Shown here in pieces: positions 24,870 through 33,457 of a DNA stretch of 64,000 nucleotides. The notes beneath the pieces are model-generated. The model searched no databases. It was given only the letters and a program-made list of their open reading frames with translations, and was not told the DNA's origin. Source of the DNA: CAG-791 sp963596015 (lineage in GTDB: Bacteria; Bacillota; Clostridia; Lachnospirales; Lachnospiraceae). Position 1 is the stretch's first letter. Every line of letters starts with the position of its first letter. Position numbers and translations under genes: made by a program. The stretch covers positions 34,878-98,877 of the forward strand of contig CAVBJS010000002.1 in assembly GCA_963596015.1 (NCBI GenBank), in the 5' to 3' direction.

Positions 24870-27614
24870 TCCCGCAGCCTGTACTGCCGCGTCTGTGGCA
24901 TTTCCGGTCTGTGCTGCTTCTCCCTGCGTTGCCTGGGCCGCTGCCGCGTCTGTGGCAGCCGCCGCGCCGGACTGAGCTGTGACGTCGCCGGACTGAGATG
25001 TACCGTCACCGGACTGGGATGTACCAGAAGACTCTGTCACTGAGCCAAACACATAACCGGTATCCGGATCTACCAAAGCCCCGGTATTGGGATCGATCTT
25101 ATATCCCGTCTCCGGATCGGTTTCAAAGCTCATCCAGATTTCCGCGGTGCTCTCTGCCTCCCCGGCATTTTCTCCGGAAGCACCTTCTGCGGCGCCTTCT
25201 TCTCCCGCTGTCTCTCCGGCAGCTGCGTCACCTTCTGCGCTCTGTCCATCCTCTGCGACAGCCCCCTCTTCCGTTTCATCCGCCGGCTTCTCGGAAATGT
25301 CTGCATTCTTTCCAAGGGCAAGCGTATCGGAGAGCTGCAATGCCTCTAACTCTGCTCTCTCTTCCTCGGTAAGCTCCTCTGTCATATAAATATTCAGATA
25401 AGGAAGCACTTCTGTCAATATGTTGCGCACGATGCCGGTGGCATACTTGGCATCATCCTGGCTTTCCTCATTGGCTCTGTCCACTACCACATAGATAGCG
25501 ATCTGAGGATCATCCGCCGGTGCATAGCCCATAAAGGAAACTACATACTGTCCGTTTTGTCTGGGCAAAGTCTCTGCCGTGCCGGTCTTGCCACCGATCA
25601 TATACCCTGCCGGTCTGGCGGTCTTACCGGTTCCGTGTTCGCCGGTAACTACCAGGTTGCAATACTCCCGGATCTTGGCGCTGACAGACTCAGAAACCGT
25701 CTTTTTCAGCACCCGGGGCTCAATATTTTCAATGGTAGCGCCGCTGGGGCTGGTGATCTTGGACACCACATGAGGTTCGTAATAATTTCCCCCATTGATC
25801 AATGAGCAAAAACCGGTGATCATCTGGATCATGGTCACGTTAAAGTTCTGACCGAAGGAGTTGGTAGCCAGATCCGTGATCTGCATATCCTCCTCTGCAT
25901 AGATCAGGCTGGCGGTCCGCACCTCTCCCGCCAGATCGATGTTGGTCTTAAGGCCGAAGTTAAACCGCTTCTGATAATCACAGAAGATACTCTTGCCTTC
26001 CGCCAGGGCAATGTCCATAAGCGCCACGTTGCAGGAGCGCTCGATGGCCTCTCCTACTGTCAGAAGGCCGTCACCGTAACGGTTATGACAATAGATGTCT
26101 GATCCCGTCTCGCCGCCCACCTTCAGATGTCCTTCGCAAAGATAGGTCTCATTGCCGGTAATGACGCCGCTGTCCAGGGCACTGGCCACCGTAAAGGGCT
26201 TAGCGGTAGATCCCGGCTCATAGGGATCGGAAATACAGAAATTGCGCCACAGCGCGTTAAGATAGCGGGGCAGATCCTCATCCGAGAGATTGTCCACATC
26301 CTCCTGGGTCATGACCTCATCGGTGGGATTGTCCTTCTCATCCAGCTTATTCATGCCCACAATGGGGGCAGAATTTTGCGGGTCATTTAAATTAAAATTG
26401 GGATAACTGGCCATAGCCAGCACATTGCCGGTATTGACCTCCATGATGATGCAGCCTAAGTTTCTGGCGCCGTATCCGTCACGCACCTTATTCACATGCT
26501 CATCGTTGAATTTCTTCAGATATTTTTCTACGATACTCTGCACGTTGGCATCGATGGTTGTCACCAGATTATTGCCGTTGGTGGCTTCGATGGTGGTCTT
26601 CTCCAGAGTAGAGGACTGATCCAGATAGCCGTACACTCTTCCTGTCTTGCCGTTCAGAGTATCATTATAATACTCTTCCAGACCGAAGTGGCCATTATTA
26701 TCATTATCCGCATATCCTACCACATCACTGGCCAGGGTTTCATTGGGATAACTGCGGATATAGCCTTCCTCGAACCAAACGCCCTGGATCTTTCCGCTGT
26801 CTATACCGGCGGAAGTACTTTTAGCGGCGGTGCTGCTGTTATCCCCGTCAGTAGTACCACTTTCACTGTTACCGCTTTCTTCACTGACGGTGTCGTTTTC
26901 GCTACTACTGCCATCCTCGCCGCCGGTTCCGGTTTCACTGTCACTGTTTTCCTCACCGGCGGTGCTGTTTTCGCCGCCACTGTTGCTCTCAGCATTGGTA
27001 CTTCCGTCCTCGCCGGCATTGTTGCTGCTATCCTCGTTGACGGTGCTGCTTGTGCTTTTTTTATCCTCAGAGGGATTGGCCAGCTCTTCGAAGGCGTTTT
27101 TCTGCTCATAGGGCACATTCCTGGCCACCACATAATAACGGGAATCCGGATGCTCGCTGATGTAAGACCGGATGGCATCTATGTCCACACTGTCTCCAAA
27201 AGCCTGGCGCAGGGCAGCCATCGTAGGTTCTAAATAGGAAGCATCTGCCAGGATCGCCTTACTGTCCACCACCACATTAAACACCTGGATGCTGGTAGCT
27301 AATACCGTACCTTTGGTATCGGTAATATTTCCCCGCTTATAGGCTAATGTCTCGCTGTCATAGGATTGCTGGGAAAGAACTTGCCTTTTATAGGCATCTC
27401 CGTTATCCCGGTTGATAAAATAAAGACGCACCGCCAGTCCCACAAAGGCCGCCGCTGTAAACAGGAACAAAAGCCGTGTCCTGTTCTGCATATTGATCCT
27501 GTATTTGCGTTTTTCCTGCCTTCGTCTTCTTTCGTCTCTCGCTCTCTGACTGTTTTTATCCAAATCTGCTTTCTGCCTCATTGTAAAAGCCGGATCGATG
27601 ACTCGACCCGGCAT
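24864..27614 (-). CDS. Class B penicillin-binding protein (FtsI/SpoVD) with low-complexity inserts
   Basis: 916 residues, long for the family (~600-730). Basic tail and membrane helix (LLFLFTAAAFVGLAVRLYF, ~48-66), pedestal domain, then the transpeptidase domain with active serine S469 (STAK), SCN at 527-529 and KTG at 676-678. It cross-links septal peptidoglycan with FtsW. Two oddities: a Ser/Glu/Gly/Asn/Thr-rich insert at about 183-270 interrupting the pedestal domain, and a C-terminal tail (about 745-916) rich in Glu, Ala, Gly, Ser and Gln, with repeated SGTSQSGDGTSQSGD-like text instead of a PASTA domain. The ribosome-binding site is weak (GGGAT). Division FtsI and sporulation SpoVD cannot be told apart here. 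Confidence 0.93.
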   Translation of the reverse strand: MPGRVIDPAFTMRQKADLDKNSQRARDERRRRQEKRKYRINMQNRTRLLFLFTAAAFVGLAVRLYFINRDNGDAYKRQVLSQQSYDSETLAYKRGNITDTKGTVLATSIQVFNVVVDSKAILADASYLEPTMAALRQAFGDSVDIDAIRSYISEHPDSRYYVVARNVPYEQKNAFEELANPSEDKKSTSSTVNEDSSNNAGEDGSTNAESNSGGENSTAGEENSDSETGTGGEDGSSSENDTVSEESGNSESGTTDGDNSSTAAKSTSAGIDSGKIQGVWFEEGYIRSYPNETLASDVVGYADNDNNGHFGLEEYYNDTLNGKTGRVYGYLDQSSTLEKTTIEATNGNNLVTTIDANVQSIVEKYLKKFNDEHVNKVRDGYGARNLGCIIMEVNTGNVLAMASYPNFNLNDPQNSAPIVGMNKLDEKDNPTDEVMTQEDVDNLSDEDLPRYLNALWRNFCISDPYEPGSTAKPFTVASALDSGVITGNETYLCEGHLKVGGETGSDIYCHNRYGDGLLTVGEAIERSCNVALMDIALAEGKSIFCDYQKRFNFGLKTNIDLAGEVRTASLIYAEEDMQITDLATNSFGQNFNVTMIQMITGFCSLINGGNYYEPHVVSKITSPSGATIENIEPRVLKKTVSESVSAKIREYCNLVVTGEHGTGKTARPAGYMIGGKTGTAETLPRQNGQYVVSFMGYAPADDPQIAIYVVVDRANEESQDDAKYATGIVRNILTEVLPYLNIYMTEELTEEERAELEALQLSDTLALGKNADISEKPADETEEGAVAEDGQSAEGDAAAGETAGEEGAAEGASGENAGEAESTAEIWMSFETDPETGYKIDPNTGALVDPDTGYVFGSVTESSGTSQSGDGTSQSGDVTAQSGAAAATDAAAAQATQGEAAQTGNATDAAVQAAGQ

Positions 27615-27625
27615 ATTCTATCCCA

Positions 27626-28201
27626 TCACTTTACTTCTGTGACCTGATGCACATAATCACCCGAATCATTATTGTAGGTCACGATCTGATCCTCATTGGC
27701 ATATTTCATCCCCAGTTCTGTGATCGCCTTGTATTTGATCTCATCCAGATCAATGCTGTTGTCGATCTCATTGTAGGCTTCATCATTGGCGATGCGAAGC
27801 TCACTGAGCTGGCTCTGCAGGGTGGAGATATCCTGCACGGATTGGGTCAGGCTGGATTGCAGGGAGATGTAATAAATAAGGATAGCACACAGCGCCGTCA
27901 TGATAATAGCCATAGAAAAGACATAACTGGCCTTCATATGGGTGCCGTATCTTCTGCTCTCTCCTCTGGGCGGCTGTTGGTGAAGTCTGGGCTTTACCCG
28001 CCGGTACTCTCTCTCTTCTTCCTCATAGACCGGTACCGCCGCACCATAGAGATACTCGTCGTAGGCGGCATCGTTGTAGCGCTCCTGCTGTCTTCTTCTC
28101 CCGGAGGCATTTCCAGCATTCATAGAGCGGTTGCTTCTGCCGGAAGCTGTACTCCGTCTTTGTCTGTTCATGCTGCTTCTATTTGCTCTCTTTGCTGCCA
28201 T
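27626..28201 (-). CDS. ftsL: FtsL-like septum protein
   Basis: 191 residues from ATG 28201 (AAAGG 6 bases upstream), overlapping the end of rsmH by 23 bases. A long basic Arg/Ser/Asn-rich cytoplasmic region (~85 residues), one membrane helix (SMAIIMTALCAILIYYISL) and a short extracellular coiled coil (DISTLQSQLSELRIANDEAYNEI) ending VTEVK. Sequence identity in FtsL is always low; the call rests on topology and on its place between rsmH and the transpeptidase gene. Role: joins FtsQ/DivIC and activates FtsW-FtsI. Confidence 0.85.
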   Translation of the reverse strand: MAAKRANRSSMNRQRRSTASGRSNRSMNAGNASGRRRQQERYNDAAYDEYLYGAAVPVYEEEEREYRRVKPRLHQQPPRGESRRYGTHMKASYVFSMAIIMTALCAILIYYISLQSSLTQSVQDISTLQSQLSELRIANDEAYNEIDNSIDLDEIKYKAITELGMKYANEDQIVTYNNDSGDYVHQVTEVK

Positions 28202-29147
28202 AGTTACCTTTCTGTGCCGCCTCAAACACACGAAGCTTTGCGCTGGCGGATCTTCTGTTATTTTCCAATTCCTCTTCGCCGGGAAGGATGGCCTTTCTGG
28301 TGATCACCTTGCCCTTTGATTTCCTGCCGCATACACAGACCGGAAATTCCGGAGGGCAGGTACAGGGATTCTCATTTTTACGAAATGCATTTTTAACAAT
28401 GCGGTCTTCCAGGGAATGGAAGGTAATGATGCACAGCCTTCCTCCCGGTGCCAGCAGATCGATCATGGTATCCAGAGAATCGGACAAGACTTCCAACTCC
28501 CTGTTGCAGGCAATGCGCACCGCCTGGAAGGTGCGTTTGCAGGGATTACCACCCTTTTCCTGCATTTTCATAGGAATACTGCGGCGCACGATGGCGGCCA
28601 GCTCTCCGGTGGTCTCCAGAGGCTTTTTCTCCCGCTGGGAAACAATGTTCTTAGCGATCTTTACGGCGCATTTTTCTTCCCCGTATTCCCGCAGGATCCG
28701 GATCAGTTCCTCCTGGGACCATCCGTTCAGGATATCCTTGGCGCTGATCGGTGCGCTCTGGTCCATGCGCATATCAAGGGGCTCATCCTCCCGATAGGAA
28801 AATCCTCTCTCCGGATTATCCAGCTGATAGGAAGAAACGCCTAAGTCAAGCAGAATGCCATTCACCTGCCCGATGCCCTGCTCCTGCAGGACGGCGGCTA
28901 TATTTTCATAATTGCTGTGCACCAGGGTGACTCTGTCCTGATAGGGAGAAAGCCTCTCCCCCGCCGCCTTCAGAGCCTCCCTGTCCTGATCGATGCCGAT
29001 CAGCCGTCCGCCCTGGGTCAGTCTCTCCGCTATATGATAGCTGTGACCGCCGCCCCCTAAGGTGCCGTCTACATAAATCCCATCCGGAAGGATATGCAGC
29101 TGGTCGATCACTTCCGTCAGTAACACGGATGTATGCTTAAATTCCAA
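28179..29147 (-). CDS. rsmH: 16S rRNA (cytosine-1402 N4) methyltransferase
   Basis: 322 residues. EFKHTSVLLTEVIDQL at the start, SAM-binding YVDGTLGGGGHSYHI, LLDLGVSSYQLDNPERGFSYR, and C-terminal ITFHSLEDRIVKNAFR. It methylates C1402 in the decoding centre. The start codon is TTG (29145-29147) with AGGAGG 5 bases upstream. It is the second gene of the division cluster, 27 bases after mraZ. Confidence 0.97.
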   Translation of the reverse strand: MEFKHTSVLLTEVIDQLHILPDGIYVDGTLGGGGHSYHIAERLTQGGRLIGIDQDREALKAAGERLSPYQDRVTLVHSNYENIAAVLQEQGIGQVNGILLDLGVSSYQLDNPERGFSYREDEPLDMRMDQSAPISAKDILNGWSQEELIRILREYGEEKCAVKIAKNIVSQREKKPLETTGELAAIVRRSIPMKMQEKGGNPCKRTFQAVRIACNRELEVLSDSLDTMIDLLAPGGRLCIITFHSLEDRIVKNAFRKNENPCTCPPEFPVCVCGRKSKGKVITRKAILPGEEELENNRRSASAKLRVFEAAQKGNYGSKESK

Positions 29148-29174
29148 CGCTGCCTCCTCTCCATAGATAATTAT

Positions 29175-29606
29175 CTAAAATACAAATCCCTCGCCCATCA
29201 TCTTCTCGGCGATCTCATTGATCTTGTCGCTGGAAATATTCTCTTCCCATACTTCCTTGCTCCAGATCTCTATCTTATCTCCCACACCGGCTAAAACCAC
29301 GTCCTTATCGATACCTGCGGCACTCCTAAGGTTAGCCGGCAGAAGGATCCTGCCCTGTTTATCCGTCTCTACTTCTGCGGCGCCGGCCAAGAAGTATCTC
29401 ACCAGTTCCCGCTGCTCTCTGGTATTATGGGGCAACGCCGCCAGTTTTTGTGTAAAGGCATCCCAGGACGCCATATCATAGATCCACAGGCAGCGGTCTA
29501 AGCTCTTGGAAATGATAAACTGCTCTCCCAGCTTCTCTCTGTACTTAGCCGGTATGATCATCCGTCCCTTCGCGTCGAGCGAATGGCTATATTCACCAAT
29601 ATACAT
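29175..29606 (-). CDS. mraZ: Transcriptional regulator MraZ
   Basis: 143 residues with two SpoVT/AbrB-like halves: YIGEYSHSLDAKGRMIIPAKYRE and ETDKQGRILLPANLRSAAGI (shown in parts). MraZ forms rings that bind repeated boxes upstream of its own gene and tune the division cluster. It is the first gene of the cluster; candidate boxes are at 29701-29745. Confidence 0.96.
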   Translation of the reverse strand: MYIGEYSHSLDAKGRMIIPAKYREKLGEQFIISKSLDRCLWIYDMASWDAFTQKLAALPHNTREQRELVRYFLAGAAEVETDKQGRILLPANLRSAAGIDKDVVLAGVGDKIEIWSKEVWEENISSDKINEIAEKMMGEGFVF

Positions 29607-29700
29607 ATTTGCTCGCCGCCTTTCGGGAAATCTTCTGATCGTCAGTTACTGCAGGGGATCATTGCTGTTTTATTAAATCCTCGTGTCTTTACTCTAATCT

Positions 29701-29745
29701 ACCACTTTCTGACACAATGTTGCAACTTTTACCCACTTTCCCCCA
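29701..29745 (-). promoter_or_regulatory. Candidate MraZ boxes and promoter region of the division cluster
   Basis: On the minus strand TGGGG (29741-29745) and TGGGT (29731-29735) are separated by exactly five bases, the spacing known for MraZ boxes, and AAAGTGG occurs at 29732-29740 and again at 29702-29708. Possible promoters overlap them (TTGCAA-18-TAGATT, or TTGCAT-17-TAAGAT further up). The exact promoter is uncertain. Confidence 0.5.
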
Positions 29746-29842
29746 CAATTTATCTCAATCTTACCTTCTCCACAGGGTAAATGCAAGCTGTTTCCTGAAA
29801 CAAATGAAAAAAGGTCTTTGAAGGTTACTGTGGCGATTTTGC

Positions 29843-29906
29843 GTTGCCCGGTCATTCTTGTTGCCCGGTCATTGGTGTTGCCCGGTCATTGGTGTTGCCC
29901 GGTCAT
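29843..29906 (+). repeat. Four tandem 17-bp repeats
   Basis: Unit GTTGCCCGGTCATTGGT at 29843, 29860, 29877 and a shortened copy at 29894. The array runs straight into the branched palindrome that follows. It is not attached to a gene end. Confidence 0.85.
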
Positions 29907-30152
29907 GCACCGAAGCGCGGCAAATGTCTCGCACCATGCACTTTGCGCCGTTTTTGCTATGATCTGCCTCTCGCCTGCGGATGGCACGGCCCGAACTCGC
30001 ATCCCCGCCTGATGCGGGGATGCTCAGACACCTCGGGCCTATCGGGCACGCTCTGAAAGCGTGCCCGATACCATCCTGCGGCTTCGATGCAGATCATGCA
30101 AAACTGGCGCGCAGCGCAAAGAGTGCGAGACATTCTGCCGTGCTCCGGTGCA
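29906..30152. repeat. Large branched palindrome between lgt and mraZ
   Basis: An imperfect ~80-bp inverted repeat (29906-29984 with 30071-30152; both start TGCACCG, and share ATGTCTCGCA and ATGATCTGC) encloses two strong hairpins. The first is GCATCCCCGC / GCGGGGATGC (29999-30023) inside GGCCCGA / TCGGGCC. The second is a perfect 13-bp TATCGGGCACGCT / AGCGTGCCCGATA (30040-30070, loop CTGAA). No credible reading frame. The remaining 30153-30333 holds two ACTTGGCCGAC(A/G)TCTGA repeats (30237 and 30299) and nothing else recognised. Confidence 0.85.
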
Positions 30153-30333
30153 TTACGTTTTGCGACCTGCTACGATTCAGCCCGATAAACTGTAATAAAT
30201 CGTTATAATTCGAATTGTTATAATTCAGCCTCTGCAACTTGGCCGACATCTGATCTCCCCCCAAAAAGGCGACAATGTTCGCTGGACGATGGGCCTGACA
30301 CTTGGCCGACGTCTGAACTTTCCCGTAAAGCAA

Positions 30334-30369
30334 CAAAAAAAGCGACTGAACTTTAAAAGTTCAATCACT
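30334..30369 (-). terminator. Rho-independent terminator after lgt
   Basis: On the minus strand a 14-bp stem (AGTGATTGAACTTT with AAAGTTCAGTCGCT, two T-G wobbles) is followed by TTTTTTT. Confidence 0.88.
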
Positions 30370-30370
30370 T

Positions 30371-30478
30371 TCTCTTCTTTTTATGGTTATTTAGTTTTAA
30401 GCTGTTTTTCTTCTTTATGGTTGCTTAGTTTTACGCTGTTTTCTCTTCTTTGTGTCCACTTAGTTTTGTGCCATTTTC
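30371..30478 (-). repeat. Three ~35-bp tandem repeats starting inside lgt
   Basis: Each unit reads, on the + strand, CTCTTCTTT, about ten bases, then TTAGTTTT and GCTGTTTT. The TTA of the unit nearest the gene is the lgt stop (30460-30462), and the array covers the last codons of lgt (EEKMAQN). Period 34-35 bases; the copies are imperfect. Confidence 0.8.
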
Positions 30479-31389
30479 TCTTCCCCGGTAACCCAAGGTG
30501 CACCCACCGGCAAGGGTTTTACCTTTCCCATTTGCATGGCCACACGCATGACGATCTCAATGATCACGGCTGTCACAAACAACAGCAGACCTAATAATAA
30601 GGAAACCGGCACGGTGGTTCCCGGCAGATACAGCTGGTCGGTGCGGATATATTCGATCAAGGCACGGCCAAGGCCATAGCCTCCGAAATACAAAAGCCCC
30701 ACCTCGCCCCGGAATTTGCGGTGTTTGCAATACAGCAGCATCAGTACCAGCACTGCCAGATTCCATACGCTTTCATATAGAAAGGTAGGATGCACCTGAA
30801 TATAATTCGTGCCCTCCGTCATGTGGGCGGCAATGCTGGCGGAAATATCACTGCTTCTCACCATTTCCGTGGGGATCCGCATGGCTAAAAGACTGTCCGT
30901 GTACTGGCCGAACACCTCCCGGTTCATGAAATTGCCCCACCGGCCGATGATCTGTCCCAATACCAGGCCGTAGCTGGCGGTATCGAAGAGATCCAGAAAA
31001 TGCTTTTTCTTACGTTTACAGTAAATGATCAGGGTGATCACGCCGGCGATCACGCCGCCGTAAATAGCCAGTCCCCCTGCCCGGAGGTTAAAGATCTGGG
31101 TCAGGTCATCCTTGTACATATCCCATGAAAAGATCACATAATAGATCCTGGCACCGATCACAGAAAAGATAATAAGCCAGATCGATACATCCCAATAGGT
31201 ATCCGGGTCCTGTCCTGTCTTTTTGGCCATATGGGCCGCCAGCAGGATTCCTGCCAGCATGCCAAGAGCAATGATGATCCCGTAATAAGCAATGGAAAAG
31301 TTACCTATCATAATGCTCTTTGGCACATTTTTTAAATAGATTCCCAGATGTGGGAATGCTATGTCCATTTTATCCATTATATCCGGCAT
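30460..31389 (-). CDS. lgt: Prolipoprotein diacylglyceryl transferase
   Basis: About 309 residues from ATG 31389 (GGAG 6 bases upstream), seven membrane helices. Lgt signature GRWGNFMNREVFG, RAGGLAIYGGV (HGGL-like motif, with Arg-Ala in place of the histidine region), and a C-terminal YGLGRALIEYIRTDQ. It moves diacylglycerol from phosphatidylglycerol to the lipobox cysteine of prelipoproteins, such as those at 1-174 and 9469-10083. The C-terminal tail is part of a tandem repeat that continues beyond the stop. The ychF gene lies 38 bases upstream. Confidence 0.95.
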   Translation of the reverse strand: MPDIMDKMDIAFPHLGIYLKNVPKSIMIGNFSIAYYGIIIALGMLAGILLAAHMAKKTGQDPDTYWDVSIWLIIFSVIGARIYYVIFSWDMYKDDLTQIFNLRAGGLAIYGGVIAGVITLIIYCKRKKKHFLDLFDTASYGLVLGQIIGRWGNFMNREVFGQYTDSLLAMRIPTEMVRSSDISASIAAHMTEGTNYIQVHPTFLYESVWNLAVLVLMLLYCKHRKFRGEVGLLYFGGYGLGRALIEYIRTDQLYLPGTTVPVSLLLGLLLFVTAVIIEIVMRVAMQMGKVKPLPVGAPWVTGEEKMAQN

Positions 31390-31427
31390 AAAAATCTCCA
31401 TTCCGCAGCCGTCACAAAGTCTCTCTG

Positions 31428-32525
31428 TTATACATTGAAGCGGAACAGGATCACGTCGCCATCCTGTACCACGTAGTCCTTGCCTTCCATGCCTACCTGG
31501 CCTTTTTCACGGGCTGCTGCCAGGGAGCCTTCCCGCAGGAGCACTTCGTAATTGACTACCTCTGCCTTAATGAAGCCTCGCTCAAAATCCGTATGGATCT
31601 TACCGGCAGCCTGGGGTGCCTTGGTGCCGATCTTGATCGTCCAGGCTCTGGTCTCATCCTCGCCTGCTGTCAAAAAGCTCATCAGGCCCAGTGTCTCATA
31701 GCTGGCTTTGATCAGCTTATCAAGGCCTGACTCTGTAAGTCCCAGATCCTCTAAGAAGACTGCCTTTTCCTCGTCATCCAGCTCAGAGAGCTCAGCCTCG
31801 ATCTTGGCGCAGACTACGAAGACCTTGCTGCCGCTTTTAGAGGCGAATTCACGAACAGCGGCTACGCCCTCATTATCGGCGCCGTCATTGGCCAGATCAT
31901 CCTCTGCCACATTGGCGGCATAAATCACCGGCTTTGCTGTCAGCAGATTGTAGCCTGCCAGCAGCTTTTTCTCCTCTTCATCCTCTGTCTCCAGAGCAGA
32001 AGCCGGCTGGCCGTCCTCTAACAGTGCCTTGACTCTCTTTAAGAATTCGTACTCTCTGCCTGCTTCTTTGTCCATGCGGGCTGTCTTTGCCACCTTGCTG
32101 ATGCGGCGCTCCAGCACTTCCAGATCCGCAAAGATCAGTTCCAGATTGATAGTCTCGATGTCCCGAAGGGGATTGATCTTGCCATCCACATGTACGACGT
32201 TAGGATCCTCAAAGCAACGCACCACATGAACGATGGCATCCACCTCTCTGATATTGGCAAGGAACTGGTTGCCAAGACCCTCGCCCTTGCTGGCGCCCTT
32301 TACCAGGCCTGCGATATCCACGAATTCGATGACTGCCGGGGTTACCTTTTTGGAATGGTACATATTTCCCAGCTTCACAATACGCTCATCCGGCACCGGC
32401 ACCACGCCCACGTTGGGATCGATGGTGCAGAAGGGATAGTTGGCAGCCTCCGCACCGGCCTTTGTCAGTGAATTAAAAAGGGTACTCTTTCCTACATTGG
32501 GAAGTCCCACGATACCTAATTTCAT
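31428..32525 (-). CDS. ychF: Ribosome-binding ATPase YchF/EngD
   Basis: 365 residues from ATG 32525, the standard family length; AGGAGG is upstream at 11 bases. G-domain with GLPNVGKSTLFNSLT, DIAGLVKGASKGEGLGNQFL, and NVAE in place of NKxD (the ATP-preferring YchF mark); coiled-coil insert, and C-terminal TGS-like domain (FERGFIKAEVVNYEVLL). It is a redox- and stress-linked ribosome-associated ATPase. It is next to lgt in the same direction. Confidence 0.96.
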   Translation of the reverse strand: MKLGIVGLPNVGKSTLFNSLTKAGAEAANYPFCTIDPNVGVVPVPDERIVKLGNMYHSKKVTPAVIEFVDIAGLVKGASKGEGLGNQFLANIREVDAIVHVVRCFEDPNVVHVDGKINPLRDIETINLELIFADLEVLERRISKVAKTARMDKEAGREYEFLKRVKALLEDGQPASALETEDEEEKKLLAGYNLLTAKPVIYAANVAEDDLANDGADNEGVAAVREFASKSGSKVFVVCAKIEAELSELDDEEKAVFLEDLGLTESGLDKLIKASYETLGLMSFLTAGEDETRAWTIKIGTKAPQAAGKIHTDFERGFIKAEVVNYEVLLREGSLAAAREKGQVGMEGKDYVVQDGDVILFRFNV

Positions 32526-32679
32526 ACTATCTATTTCCTCCTCAAAATCCTTGATCATGCAAGGCTTTTCTGACCTTCAAAAATCCCAGGCGCTCCGATC
32601 ACGACACCTGCGGGTGCTTCCGGCATTAAAAATTCATGCGATCAGCAATGTCCCATTTTACCACTGTGAGGAGTTCTTT

Positions 32680-32853
32680 TCAAGGCATGGAGACAGACGT
32701 CGGATAGCCGATCCGATCTTGAAGATTATGTGCCTGACGCAGTTCCTTTTCTGTCAACTCCGAAATTGCCTTTATGGTATTATCTGCAAGAAGGGAATTG
32801 CTATTGACATACTTTACCCTCGAGATCGAACTCTCGTTTCTAATGAAGGCATT
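32680..32853 (-). pseudogene. Possible gene remnant of unknown family
   Basis: An open frame of about 57 codons, reading NAFIRNESSISRVKYV at its start and ending DRIGYPTSVSMP, looks protein-like but has no start codon of its own: the frame continues upstream only into the terminator at 32868. It may be the 3' end of a lost gene. Otherwise the 400-base gap between ychF and the small ORF holds nothing I recognise. Confidence 0.25.
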
Positions 32854-32867
32854 TAGCGTTTTTCTGT

Positions 32868-32906
32868 AAAAAAGAAACAGGGGCTCTGCATTTGCCAAGC
32901 CCCTGT
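32868..32906 (-). terminator. Rho-independent terminator after the 47-codon gene
   Basis: Stem ACAGGGGCT / AGCCCCTGT with a 12-base loop, then TTCTTTTTT on the minus strand, 20 bases after the small gene. Confidence 0.85.
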
Positions 32907-32925
32907 CATCGTTTTGTTTACATCC

Positions 32926-33069
32926 CTATTCTTCTGTTCCCTTGGATGCCTTTAAATTCCGCATTTCCCGGCGGATCCTGCGGCATACGCCGTGGTTATC
33001 TTTTTCAATGCGGTTCTCCAACTGGTTAAGACGATTTTCTAAAATCGCGTATTTCTGTTCATTAGTCAT
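32926..33069 (-). CDS. Small protein, 47 residues, unknown function
   Basis: ATG at 33067-33069 with AAGGA 8 bases upstream, stop TAG at 32926-32928, then a good terminator: a complete small gene. The first half, ending LENRLNQLENRIEKD, has a leucine heptad pattern typical of a short coiled coil; the second half is basic (GVCRRIRREMRNLKASK). No family recognised. A small self-associating or nucleic-acid-binding protein is possible but not shown. The 290 bases upstream of it hold no gene I can support. Confidence 0.7.
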   Translation of the reverse strand: MTNEQKYAILENRLNQLENRIEKDNHGVCRRIRREMRNLKASKGTEE

Positions 33070-33363
33070 AGTAAGGTCCTTCCTTTCTGTGATCTGCGTT
33101 CTACCATCCTAAGAAGTCTGTAACTGTGACAGTCTCTGCAGATTTTCCAGACATGGAAAACGCAAATTTCCTGATCATCGAAATTAACACCGGCGTGACT
33201 TCAAACTGCCTTGTGGCTAATGGATTTTTCTAACTCTCTATCAATCCGTAATGAAATCACCTCGTGTCAAAACAATTTGTTCTTTTATTAGAAAGGATCT
33301 TAAACTATGTGATTATAATAGAGTCAATGACTATTTGATTTTTTTAATTCAAAATGCAACAAA

Positions 33364-33394
33364 TAAGACCAGAGTTTCACCCCTGGTCTTGTTT
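33364..33394. terminator. Hairpin after the aminotransferase remnant
   Basis: AAGACCAG / CTGGTCTT stem (10-base loop), followed by GTTTT on the + strand and by TTATTT on the minus strand. Probably the old terminator of the remnant gene. Confidence 0.6.
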
Positions 33395-33457
33395 TCGATA
33401 GTATGATCGTATTTCCGCTTCTTCATCTGGAAACAGCCATTTTTTTATATCAATACC

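Noticed and set aside
29843..30152. CRISPR array
   Set aside because: The 17-bp units are directly adjacent without spacers, and no cas genes are present in the window.
32680..32898. A 72-codon gene on the minus strand before ychF
   Set aside because: Its first codons are in a terminator and no ribosome-binding site exists; kept only as a low-confidence remnant.
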